A stretch of 64,000 nt of DNA from Cavia porcellus (Eukaryota; Chordata; Mammalia; Rodentia; Caviidae), in assembly GCF_034190915.1 (NCBI RefSeq), contig NW_026947502.1:32704785-32768784 (forward strand), given 5' to 3'. Under the pieces are notes generated by a model that made no database searches, had not been told where the DNA came from, and saw only the letters and a program-made list of their open reading frames with translations. Below, piece by piece: positions 42,690-53,299 of this stretch (position 1 is the first letter of the stretch; every line of letters starts with the position of its first letter). Made by a program: the position numbers and the translations under genes.

Positions 42690-43190
42690 AGGCCCATAAG
42701 AGCCCAGCAATTGCTTCTGATGTGTAATACAATTAAGATAACTGCAAAACATTACCCATGACCTACAAAGCCCTGAGCTGTCCTGCCCACCTCTCCAGCT
42801 CCCTCTTCCTTGGTTTTCTCCAACCAACACATTGGTTTTTTTTTTTTTTCTTAGTTTCTCATCATCACCACCATGCTTCCTTTGTTGCCGGGGTCTTTGT
42901 ACATACAAATTCTTCTGCCTAGAAAACTCTGCCTGTCTTCATTCCCACCACAAATTCATCTCATTTAATTCACTTTTGTTTTTCTTTCAGTATCCCTCCA
43001 AGCTCCTATCGATCAGAGCAGCCCTCTGTGCTCTGGCCCTGTGCTTTCATTCTTTTTATACAGTGTGGTTATTTGATTATGGCCTGTTCATTCCACTGAG
43101 TTGTAGAATCTGTGGGCAGAACAAGTCTGTTTCGACTCACCATTATGTCTGACACCTGTCACAGAGTAGGCTATCAGTAAAAATGTGATA
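42690..43190 (+). mobile_element. L2 element, 3' end
   Basis: The order fits LINE-2: CATGACCTACAAAGCCCTGA, CCACCTCTCCAGCTCCC, TTCTGCCTAGAAAACTCTGC, CTCTGTGCTCTGGCCCTGTG, GAGTTGTAGAATCTGTGGGC and CTGTCACAGAGTAGGCTATC. A T-run at about 42,836-42,850 interrupts it. Confidence 0.65.
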
Positions 43191-44621
43191 AGAGTGGAGA
43201 TGACTGATGAGGAAAGCAGTCCCTGCTGGGTAGATCCCCTGGTTCTTACTGTGTGCTCCCCTGGCAGTGGTGGACTCCAGGAAGCCCATAGAGTTGGCCA
43301 TGCTCATAACTACCGCATCAGGAAAGTTCCCAGAACCACTTCTTTACTGTGTCAGTGATTTTGGCTTTTGCCATGTGTTTGGAGTGGAAGTTACCCAATC
43401 GCTGTGGCCACAACAGCTTAGTGAGGCTGATACGGCCCTGCCAGATTGCAAATGGTTGGGTGAGAAAGTAGCTAATACTTCCTAAAGGAAGCAAGGCCTG
43501 GACTTCTACCAAATAAGGAAAGTATATTTTGGATGATGGCAAGCGTAGGGTCTTCTCTTGAGATGTTTAACTAGGAAAAGTGAAAACAGAGCAGGAAGTC
43601 AGCTCTAGTGATGGCTGTCTCCCCAACCACACACTGAGCTGTTTGTTCTAGAATCCTCCAGGACAACCATCTTGACAGCTCTGGAACCAGAGGAACTTCA
43701 TGGCTGAGAAAACCACATTCCTTGCTACCCCACACTGCCAGATATCCTTGTGACATTCTTCCTTTCCGATGGAGCTCCCATTTGCCTTCTCCTCTCAAGT
43801 TTAAGGAGTAAGAGCAATCCAAGTGTGAGTCTAAAGAACACTTGCTGATACCTCCCTAGGGCTTCTAAGGGTCTCTAAAAGTAGCAGTCCAAATCCAAAC
43901 CTGCTTCTAGTACCATTTTCCTCTGCCCATTTAGCTGTGAGGCATTAGCCTGCTGGTGAAGTTGTTGATAAAATCCTTAGGGTCCCAGCACTGTTGGAGT
44001 CCTTCACAGCTATGTGAACACATGATGTGTTTGTGAATCAGTGGTCCTCACCAGCACTCCCTGGTGCTAAGTGATATAGGCATTACTGAAAGCGTGTCTT
44101 CTTGCCTGGGTGCATCTCGTCACTCCAATTTGTTTGTGGCTGTGTGAATGCTGTGATACAAACATATCTATTTCCCAGAGGTTAGTTATAGAACTCAAAA
44201 ATGAACTGCATGCATGTGATGATGACATGAGTAAAATGAGGGGAAAAACTGCAGTGTAAAATGTTTGGCTTAGCCTGTGCTTATTGGAACAATAGAGGGC
44301 TGTTTGGAGATCACATCAGGCAGAAGAGATGGAATAATTAACGTCTGCCTCTCTGATTTGCTGCCATTTAATAAGATCAGGGGACTTGCACTTTGAGCTT
44401 TTCTAAACCAGTCCGGGTGTCACGCTCAGTTACGTCCCTGACACAGAACAGAAATTAGACAAGTGTTTGTGGGTGAATCAGAAAGGAAATTGTAGCCATG
44501 AGATCAGAATAAAGAATCTACCAAAGCAAGTGGTGGGAAGGAGATTCAAGGAGAGAGATGGGTTTCTTTTTTACTTATAGCTTACATCTGAAATTTCTTA
44601 TTTTGCATAAATAAATAGATG
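43191..44621. other. Unassigned intergenic sequence
   Basis: Nothing was recognised in this stretch. Confidence 0.45.
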
Positions 44622-44730
44622 GGGGGCTGGGGATTTAGCTCAGCGGCATAAGCGCCTGCCTTGCAAGCAGGCAGTCGTGAGTTCGATCCCTGGTACCGAT
44701 AAAAAGGAAAAGACAAAAAATAAATAAATT
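44622..44730 (+). mobile_element. ID SINE, young, intact Pol III boxes
   Basis: GGGGCTGGGGATTTAGCTCA (A box), TTGCAAGCAGGCAGTCGTGA and GTTCGATCCCTGGTACCG (B box), then an A-rich tail. A perfect 13-bp target-site duplication AAATAAATAGATG is at 44609-44621 and 44731-44743. This is the cleanest ID copy in the window. Confidence 0.96.
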
Positions 44731-44798
44731 AAATAAATAGATGACTTTATGGGAAAGTTTCCTCATCATTGTAATTCCTATCATATAAAAGAATCTCA

Positions 44799-44905
44799 GG
44801 TGGGGGTTTAGCTCAGCAGCCATAAGTGCCTACTTGGCAAATGTGAGGTTGTGAGTTCAATCTCCAGTAGCAAAACAAAACAAAATAAAAAAAAAAACAA
44901 AACAA
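44799..44905 (+). mobile_element. ID-type SINE
   Basis: TGGGGGTTTAGCTCAGCAGC, CATAAGTGCCTACTTGGCA and GAGTTCAATCTCCAGTAGC, then an A/C-rich tail. Same strand as, and 68 bp after, the copy at 44622; it differs from it in the middle, so it is a separate insertion. Confidence 0.85.
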
Positions 44906-45794
44906 CTCACCCAACAATCATAGATAAGTAAAATGTATATTTTATTGTATATGAGAAATAGATTTCTTTCCTGTGGCCCTAAAACCAGAAACAGTCCCAA
45001 GAGAATTTTGCTCTTGCCTCAGAGACGTAGCCAGGATCACACTGGAGTTCAGATGTCACTCAAATTCTCATTTCATAGAATGGATCAGGGGGGGCGTTTC
45101 TCACACCCTGGAACAGAGAAAACCCCTGTGACACATTTGGGGGAGGGGATGTTGTGGATGCCCTACCTTGCTTTTTAAATGTTCAAGCTTGTTTTGCTGT
45201 ACAGTGTGAAAGTGCTCTACAAAAGCAGGTTTGTGGAAGCAACACAGATGAGATCAATAGCCCTAGAGCTCTTAGCGCAGCTCCTCTCTGCCATGGAAAC
45301 AGTACACCACATGCCTTGGGAGGGCAGAGTTGATTTACAGGAGCTTAACTGATTTAGTTCATCAGTACAAATTGCCTCTAATGTGGCACATTAGCAATGC
45401 TTCCATGTTGTCAGTGATACATCCACAGAAGCATTAGTCACTCTACAAACAGAATGAATAGGTTTCACTAGACTTCAAGATAAACATGTTGGAACACTGA
45501 CTCCATTCACTCAGAGCCTTTTGAACTTGCTCAGGGCCTTTACCTGGCTGTTAGAACAAGCAAGTTTTATGACCTACTTGCTCTGTGCTATTTTGCTATC
45601 ACCAAAAGACATAGATTCGGGTTAGGAATAACAATTGTGTTTATTGATATACTTACTTTTTCTCTCAATAAAGTGTTGTTTTCCCAGCTTGGTTTATAGA
45701 ATATTGTGGTTTAATGGTTCTTATAGGATTTTGTTGGGCTGCGAAAGTTTAGTATGGTTCTTGGTTCAATAAGAGAGTAGACAATATTACACAG
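44906..45794. other. Unassigned intergenic sequence
   Basis: Nothing was recognised in this stretch. Confidence 0.45.
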
Positions 45795-45930
45795 TGGTTA
45801 GAGCAGGAGTTTGGGAGTTAGACATACCTGGATGTGAATTCCAGCTCCATCACTTATGCAAACTCAGGAATCAGCTTCACGTCTCTAAGCTTCCATTTTC
45901 TTGTTTATAAAATGGCTGTGACATCCCTCA
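45795..45930 (+). mobile_element. MIR SINE
   Basis: CAGTGGTTAGAGCAGGAGTTT, TGGATGTGAATTCCAGCTCC and TTTCTTGTTTATAAAATGGC follow the MIR sense order from near its 5' end. Confidence 0.8.
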
Positions 45931-46288
45931 TCTTTCGTCATCCCCAAAATTACACCTCTTTCTCTTTTCATACACTTCTGGGAATGCTAAGCAGTAAGAA
46001 AAGATCCTTAAGGACCGGTGAGCCATCATGAAGAAAGAAGACGATATGGTGGACCAGAAAGAAAGGTAGGATAGTCTGCAGGAGGAGGTACTTGGTACAG
46101 AGAGGTTACTGTGAAAGAAAGGTGTGAGGACGGAAATGTGACGGCAGTTGGGGGTTGGGAGCTGAGAATAGTGGGGACAGCAGAGAGACCAATTTAAGGA
46201 CAGGGAAAGAGAGCAGTGTGGGAGGATGAGAAGGGCAGTTGGAAGGGACTGAGCTGTAGGAAGCAAAACCTGCAAAATTTTACAGAAT

Positions 46289-46460
46289 ACAGGAATGAAG
46301 AATGAGCCTCATGTACAAAAGATTTCAAACAAGTTCAGTTATATGTTCTGATGAGCAATGTAATATTTTGCAAACATCAGTTCTTTAAAAAGCTATCTCC
46401 TGAGGCAGGATCAGGAACACTTCTGGGAGTCATAAACCCACATGGACTGAAGAAATACGT
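46289..46460 (+). repeat. Unclassified dispersed repeat, copy A
   Basis: Shares an extended diverged match with 59103-59290. The best parts are GCAAACATCAGTT at 46371 and CACTTCTGGGAGTCATAAA near 46410, with a matching ATGTACAAAA at the left. Identity is roughly 70% by eye over about 170 bp. I do not recognise the family. Confidence 0.6.
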
Positions 46461-46480
46461 AAGTGAATGCATAGGAGCTA

Positions 46481-46519
46481 GTTTTTTTTGTTGTTTGTTT
46501 TGTTTTGTTTTGTTTTTTT
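46481..46519. repeat. (TTTTG)n low-complexity tract
   Basis: GTTTTTTTTGTTGTTTGTTTT followed by more TTTTG units and a T run. Confidence 0.85.
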
Positions 46520-46558
46520 AATTCTTTGAGTCTTATTCTTTATTAAAAAGGGAAAGAG

Positions 46559-46705
46559 AACTGGGCATAGTGACACACACTTGTAGTTCCAGCACAGGCA
46601 AGACAGAGGGAGAAGGACTGTTCTGAGTCTGAGGCTAGCCTAGGGTACATACTGGGTTCAAAGTCAGCCTGCACTTGGGCTCAACTCTGTCTATAAAAAG
46701 AAAAA
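46559..46705 (+). mobile_element. B1 SINE, diverged
   Basis: AACTGGGCATAGTGACACACA, TTGTAGTTCCAGCACAGGC and TCAACTCTGTCTATAAAAAG are B1 in order. Confidence 0.7.
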
Positions 46706-48076
46706 GAGCGATAGAGGGGCAGAGACAGAGAGAAAGAGAAAATATCCTTAGTAATTTTAACTGTGTTGTAAAATTGCCATGGTAGTTCATAAATTATACA
46801 ACACATGTTATTTTGTTGTTAGTAAAAGTACCTGGTCAATATTAGCTATTATTACATGTTTCTTTGGCCTTTTAACCATGGTCATTTCTGATTCACAGAA
46901 TTTAGAGTAATTTTTACCTTTTCTCTATAATTTGAATTTTCCCAATAAAATTACATCTTTTAAAAATATTTACATAGCAATAAAATATTTTAGGAAATGT
47001 AGTCTAATAAGATGCAGCTCTCCTTGTTACAATCTTTCAGACTGTATAGTTTAGCTCTTTCCTGCTAAAAACTCCATTGTGGAAAAAAGGGCTTGCTTTA
47101 TATGTTCGTGATTAAATGGTCTATAATATGTGAAAGTGCTTTATAAAACAAGGAGCTCCTTAATGCTAAGAAGGGTATTTACTGTGAACAACTGAGCATA
47201 CAACTTTAAATTGGCAAATTTTGATCTTGTGATTTTTAGATCTTCTTTCACATGTTCAAGAGTCTTGACAATAGATGACAACCAAGTGTCTGTGAGTTTC
47301 ACCAGGACAGGGAAAATATCTTTGTATTCCTACTCCTTGAGACAAGACTGGGCACACATTAGGTACTGCATAAATATTTTTAGATTGAATAAGTGAATGA
47401 AAGAATACTAAATCCAAAGACTAAGTTTCTCTTGGGAGGTACAGGAGTCACACTCTAATATATACTAAAATTCAATGAGGAAAAATTAAAGGACAACAGT
47501 ATGAAATTAACTAGGAGCAAATTTAAGACCAAAAGCAAAGTAGAAAATTCAGTGATTGTCTATTGAAGGCCTGCAGCACACTAGGCCCTGCTCTGAATGG
47601 TGAGAATTCAGTTGTGAGGAAGAGCTTAATTATAGTGGGAAATATAGACTTTGATCAAGTCGTGGCTTGTGAGAACCAAATCCTGGCACAGCAAGAGCCG
47701 GAAGTATATAATGGGGGAACCTAATGTAGATAGAGTAGAGGAGGAGGTGGGGCAGATGTGGTTAGGGAAGGCATTTGTAAGACAGTGGTGTTTAACCTGA
47801 GACCCAAGACTAATGAGGAGTGAGACAGGTTAACAGCACTAGATACAGCATTTCACAAGGTTCCAAGGTGGAGGGAGCACAAGTGAGGGAATCATATGCA
47901 CAGACATCTTGGTTTGGAGAACTGTGGCTTGTGAGGAACAGAGGCAGGCCCATGTGAGCATGCACATGCTGGACAGTTGGTGATGGCAGACAGCGTACCT
48001 CTCAGGGTAGGGGTTTTGGGTTTCATTTTAAATATGATGAGAGGATCTTGACAAGTGTTACTCAGTGACCATAATC

Positions 48077-48079
<3 letters not shown>
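46706..48079. other. Intergenic; L2-like fragment near 47.3 kb
   Basis: 47,240-47,405 ends with TTAGGTACTGCATAAATATTT and GAATAAGTGAATGA, like an L2 3' end. The rest is unassigned AT-rich sequence. Confidence 0.4.
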
Positions 48080-48129
<50 letters not shown>

Positions 48130-48150
48130 CCTCCCTCCCTCCCTCCCTCT
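48080..48150. repeat. (CT)n/(CCCT)n microsatellite
   Basis: About 47 bp of pure CT followed by CCCT units. Confidence 0.95.
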
Positions 48151-48237
48151 TTTCATTTTATGGTTTTAGAGATTGAACTTGGAACCTCACACTCTGCAGA
48201 CAAGCACCTTGTCACACAGCTATCTCTGTAGCACAGC
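48151..48237 (-). mobile_element. ID-type SINE, diverged
   Basis: TATGGTTTTAGAGATTGAAC, GCAGACAAGCACCTTGTCAC and AGCTATCTCTGTAGCACAG are inverse ID-like, with the CT repeat on its tail side. Confidence 0.6.
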
Positions 48238-49414
48238 CTCATTTACATTTCAACTGTGATAAGTGTGAGGTGATAAAGGGACTGAGCAAAGCTGAGGGAA
48301 GCAAGAGAGTCCAGGAGAGAGTAACAGTGACCTGGACTCAGACCTAGTACTGACCACTTATAGACACTTGACCTGAAAAGAAGTGGACAGTTTTGAGATA
48401 TGGTTCGAGGTAGAACTGGTAAGACTTGATGATGGCTGGAGGTGGGAGGGTGACCCTGTCTATGCCTGACTAGATCATGCCACCAAACAGCAGCTGTCCT
48501 TCCACTTCACCCAAGCACTGTCTTCCCAACTTCCACTCCTGACTTTTTTTCTCCAAGTTCTTATTATCATTCGAAAATTCAGCTAGACACATTCCTTGTC
48601 TTCATAGTTTTAAAAATGACCTATTGATTATAGGTTGGATTTTTCTGGGCTGTTTACTGTCTTACCTCTGATGCCCAAAACATGCTTGATGCATAATAAG
48701 TGTTCAGTAAACATTTGTCATCTTATTGAATTAAGGAGCAAATAAGCAAAAGTGAGAGACAGGGGTAAAAGAAGAATGTCTATAGTTGGCTGTTACTACA
48801 TAGTAACCGAGTCCAGAATCTCAGTGTTAGAGTCACATCAACAGGCCAAAGTTAACATAGTCAAATTCAACTTCAAAGAAGTACATTCCAACTTCTCTAG
48901 TGGAAGATACTGCAAAAGACATGGCAAAAAGCAGAGATGTATTATTCAACAACAGATAGGGAGTGAAGATTAAGGAAGCATAATCCAATTTAGCAATATG
49001 ATTGCAAGGTATGGTTTGAGCGACTCTGTGGTGGAACTGTCATTTTATAAGTGATGAGGAAGACCAAAGCAGAATCAGGCTGGGGAAGGAGGATGAAAAA
49101 TACCGGGAGTACAAATTTGGACTTGATGAACTCAGTAAGACTGCCAATGGCAGATGTTGCAAGTAATAGAAGTCTAAGCAGCTTAAAAGCAGAATATATT
49201 GGCTGAGGGGCTTGGAAACATGAAGGAAGATCTAAAGTATTTTTAAAGATTCTCAGCTACAGCTGGATCCAGGAACTCAAAATATTTCATGAGGAATGTG
49301 TCTTAGCTTCTATTTTTCCATTATTCTCTCTTTTAGCTTCATTTCTAAGCAAACTCCTTTTATCCTACTGGCTAGATGATCATGATGGCTTCAGAAGCTC
49401 CTTTAGTTCAGCAG
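48238..49414. other. Intergenic; L2-like fragment 48.5-48.75 kb
   Basis: 48,460-48,745 reads like an L2 3' end (CTGTTTACTGTCTTACCTC, TGCATAATAAGTGTTCAGTA). Nothing else was recognised. Confidence 0.4.
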
Positions 49415-49780
49415 TGTCTTGGTTATTTTTCTCTTATTGCTGAGACAAAATGTGAGGGAAGGAAAGGTTTATTTGGCTCACTGTTTGTGGAGGTTTCAGT
49501 CCATAATCAGCTGGCTCCAAGGCAGGATGGAATGGCTGAAGAGCAATACTTCAAGGCAGCAGCCAGCAAAAACAGCCAGAACAAAAAGAAGGGAGAACAA
49601 GCCTCTTCCCCTCCATTATTTTGTAGGCAGGCTACCTTCCACTCCATTTACTCTTCCCCCTCCCCACTCCGGTGGGTATAACAGGCAAACCACTTCTGTA
49701 CCCTCTTCTTGAACAGGCTCAGGATATTTACAAAGTAAGGACCTTGGCTTCCTGCTGAGTCTCTTAGTTAAATTTCTAAG
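49415..49780 (-). mobile_element. MaLR-type LTR, antisense
   Basis: The plus strand opens TGTCTTGGTTATTTTTCTC and GAGACAAAATGTGAGGG, then AAAGGTTTATTTGGCTCACTG, GGTTTCAGTCCATAATCAGC and CCAAGGCAGGATGG. This is the inverse of a MaLR LTR 3' end and matches the copy at 1-358. The right edge is uncertain. Confidence 0.65.
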
Positions 49781-50072
49781 ATTCTCAAATTGACAGTGTT
49801 TCAACCATAGCAAGCTCTGACAGTAGGAAGGAGGACTTTTTCCTTTCAGCATCCATAGGTCTACCCGATGAATCTTCCATGTTGTTTCACTTAGACCATG
49901 TAGTCACCTATGAGCCAGTTGCTGTGTGGGATTGGGAACTATGACAGCCCTTCTGGGTCACACCCAAGAAGGAGACTGACACTACAAAGGAATCAGGAGA
50001 AGTGGCTTGGAAAAAGTAAGGGCAGACACAATCTGCACCTGCTACAGTCCAGTAGGGGGATTAAGAGGGTAA

Positions 50073-50624
50073 TTGCTATAATTTGGATCTGAATGTCTCC
50101 CAAAGGCCCAGTGTTAAAGAATTCATCACCAGCCTGTGGTGCTACTGGGAGGTAGTGGAAGCTTTACTAGGTGGGGGCTAAAAGAAGAAGTTAGGTCACT
50201 GGGAACCTGCTCTTCAAGGGATACTGGGACCCAGTCCCTCCTCTTTCTATTTTGCAGTATGGGGAACTGAACCCAGGGCCTTCACATTGAGGTACCTGCC
50301 CAGACTATTTATTTTATTTTGATAGGATCTCACAATGTTGCTAAGTAGCCCAGGTTGGACTTGAACTTGTGATCTTCTTGCTTCTGTCTCCCAGAATGCA
50401 GATTGTAGACTTGTACTACCATCCCCATTTCCTCTTCGTTTTTCTTTTCGCTTGTTGGCTGCTGTGAGATGAGCAGACCTCTTCTAAAACATGGTCCCAC
50501 CATGATATACTGTGCCACCACAGCCCCAAAGCAATGTTGCCAACTAATTATCAACTGAAACCTCTGAAATCATAAACTTCTCCTGTTAAAAAGTTTTGGC
50601 AGCAGAAAGCTACCCAACACCACA
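50073..50624 (+). mobile_element. MaLR-type LTR interrupted by a SINE
   Basis: TGCTATAATTTGGATCTGAAT, GAATGTCTCCCAAAGGCCCA and GGTCACTGGGAACCTGCTC form the 5' half. GGTCCCACCATGATATACTG, CTGAAACCTCTGAAATCATA and TTTGGCAGCAGAAAGCTACC form the 3' half. A B1-dID at about 50,246-50,430 splits it. Confidence 0.8.
50246..50430 (-). mobile_element. B1-dID composite SINE nested in LTR
   Basis: Inverse ID (AGTATGGGGAACTGAACCCA, GGTACCTGCCCAG) then inverse B1 (GATAGGATCTCACAATGTTG, CCAGGTTGGACTTGAACTTG, CTCCCAGAATGCAGATTG). Confidence 0.8.
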
Positions 50625-51069
50625 GTTGAATTTTGAGGATCTGGAGTTCATTAGTTAAGTTCAAATGGAAACACAAATTTAGAAATTGTCTAGAACAGAT
50701 GCTATGTTTTCCCCAAAATAACCAGAAAATAATCAGCCTTGAAAACTAGAGATCAAAAATGCAAGCCCCAATCACTTTACCTTATCTGCCATTAGAGAAC
50801 AGCTAATCCTCAAAAGAACAGTACGGTAGATTCTTCTGCATGACACTGGCCATCACCATCGTAATAGCCAGCACTTATTTTTTGCTTAGGTCTTTTTTTC
50901 AGAGATACACAGGTGGTACTGGAAACCTGAGAATGAATGAGATTTTCTACTAGAGTAAAAAGGGAAGAGGATAGATTGCCTTATAAACAGAAATTTTATG
51001 TACAAAATGAACTCTCTAAGAATCTTTTAAAAGTTTCTGGTATATAAAGGAGCAAATGCATGTTTTAAA
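50625..51069. other. Unassigned intergenic sequence
   Basis: Nothing was recognised in this stretch. Confidence 0.45.
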
Positions 51070-51290
51070 AACAGACACCTATGTAGCATTTACTATGTCT
51101 CAGGCACTGTGCCAAGAGTTTTGTAAGTCTCTGTGCATTTAATCCTCATAGTAATTCTATTAGCTAGATACTATTGCTATCTCCAATTTACAGGTGAAGA
51201 GACTGAGGCACAAACTGATTAAGACTCTTGCTCAGAGTCACACAGTAAGTAGTCCTTGTTCAAACTAAGAAATCTGGCTTCAAGTTTCTT
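51070..51290 (-). mobile_element. MIR SINE, nearly complete
   Basis: GTAGCATTTACTATGTCTCAG, CATTTAATCCTCATAGTAAT, TTTACAGGTGAAGAGACTGA and AGTCACACAGTAAGTAGTCC give inverse MIR over about 220 bp. Confidence 0.8.
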
Positions 51291-52375
51291 ACAATTTAGA
51301 TTCATGCATTAAAAGGGTCTCCTAGAGAATGTGATGCTTTGGCTTTTTCCTCTCAACTCAATTTCTTACACTCCCAAATTTTCACCTGCTACCCTGGATA
51401 TGTGATGCAGTGCACATGTGGCTTTTCTCCTCCGAGACCATGTCTCTGAGGATGAAAACTGAGAATATTGTACCATGGAGGTTAGTAGCATTAGCTTGCA
51501 GGGTGTTTGCCATCAGGAGTAACAGATGCTGTTTAAGTCAAGAGAAACGAGTGTTTGCTCCAAGCTCTGCTTTAGAAAGCCTCTTTGTTTTATGACTCTG
51601 GGTGCAAGCAACCCTTTTAATTTTGTGTTTTGGATTCCAGCCATAGGAGGCATTCTTTAATGTAGCAGATGGTGGGAGACAGGCGAGCCAGGTTCCTACA
51701 CTCTACATCAAGCTTCCTTCCCTAGAGAGAAATCTCCTAATTATGTTACTCTGAAAAAGGAAAGAGAAGATAACTTAAAATAAGCATATTAAATAAAGGT
51801 GCACCATGTGTAAAGCAATCTCAGTCTTAAGTGTCTGCAGATGTGGAGATTGGGAAGTCTTTTAAAAATCTTAATGAGAGCAATGGACTTCTTTTTTTTT
51901 TTTTTTTACAAAAAAATTTTACAATAGATGGAAACACGTACATAATAATTGCAAGCAAGTTCCTTGTTCTTCTGGTATCAAACCTGGAGCTTCAGGAGTT
52001 GGTTGCTGGCTTCCTGTGTTCCTAAAGATGCTGTTGCCTTTTTAAAACTTGTCTTTTCCTTCTCAACATGTTACAGTTTCAACCTTTGAGTTGTAAAAAC
52101 AGAGGGGATGTGTCTGTCGATTATTAAGGAAGGATTCCACACAAGAACAGCAAAATTTTACTAGAAAAAATCCTGCAAAATACTCTAGAAAATACTTTCA
52201 TGTAGTCACTGGGTGGCACAGAATTTAGTTCATCCTCCCTCCTGAAGACAAATGTGAAGGCTTATACCAATTGTAACGAGGTGATCTCTCTCTCTGTCTC
52301 TTTGTCTCTCTGTCTCTGTCTCTCTGGATTGTGCACTATGTCTTTGTGCAACATTTTTTGGACCCTGCTCTTCTT
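51291..52375. other. Unassigned intergenic sequence
   Basis: Contains a T-run at about 51,892-51,908 and a TCTCTG-rich patch at 52,285-52,326. Nothing else was recognised. Confidence 0.45.
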
Positions 52376-52495
52376 TTTTTTTTTTTTTTTTTTTTTTTTG
52401 TCTTTTTTCATTTTTTATCGGTACCAGGGACCGAACTCATGACTGCCTGCTTGCAAGGAAGGTGCTTATGCCGCTGAGCTAAATCCCCAGCCCCC
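52376..52495 (-). mobile_element. ID SINE, young, with TSD
   Basis: A T-run of about 24 bases and TTTTATCGGTACCAGGGACC, then TGCCTGCTTGCAAGGAAGGT and GAGCTAAATCCCCAGCCCC, form an inverse ID. Flanks GACCCTGCTCTTCTT (52361-52375) and GACCCTGTTCTTCTT (52496-52510) are a 15-bp duplication with one mismatch. Confidence 0.95.
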
Positions 52496-52510
52496 GACCC
52501 TGTTCTTCTT

Positions 52511-53229
52511 GAGACTCTTTTCTGTGTAGCTCTGGCTTCTGTACAAGCATGGTGGGTAGAGGTCCTTGCGATGATGTTCACTGATGCTTCTATGCTAGGA
52601 GATGCTCCAAACATCATTGCATTCTTCCACTTCTGCATGGGAGTTAATTAGGGAGAATGTTCTGAGCTATAGTCAAGTATGAAATCGAGATATTTAGTAA
52701 AGACCTGCAAATCCAAACCAATATACCCCAATTATCTCACATTTAAAACTAAAACTTAAGGAACATGAAATTTGATAATTATTCCAATTCTCTCCATTTC
52801 CCACCATTTCTTTCAATTTTCACCTTTCCCAAAAGTTGTCTCATATCTGGAAAAAGCCAGGAGTAGGCTGGACTAAACATTTAGCTAATTCTTTATTACA
52901 ATTTAAACACTTATTGAAAATATTGAAAGAAAAGGCCTATTCCTTTCTAAACATGAACCCAATGGAAGAAAAATTACATATACCAAGGTTTTTAGGCTCA
53001 GCGTTGTAGACATTTTGGATTGGTAACTCTTGGTAGAAGGAGGCTGTGCTGTGCATTTTAGGTTTCCACCCACAAGGTGCCAGTAATGCTGCCTCTCCTA
53101 TTTGTGAAAGCCAAGAAACTTCTTCAAGCTACCAAATTGGTCCTGGGGTCACAGGTATGCCTGGTGAAAACTGCCGGCCTAAATTACCAGGAATAAGTTA
53201 CTGAGTGAAAACATTATATGGCTTCAAAC
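52511..53229. other. Unassigned intergenic sequence
   Basis: Nothing was recognised in this stretch. Confidence 0.45.
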
Positions 53230-53299
53230 CAATATAATTGGGAATCATGATTACCACATAATTTTATGTATTCTTATCATTTCTTACACTAGGGAAACT

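Noticed and set aside
49376..49681. 101-codon plus-strand open frame
   Set aside because: Lies over an antisense MaLR LTR and matches nothing; repeat-derived.
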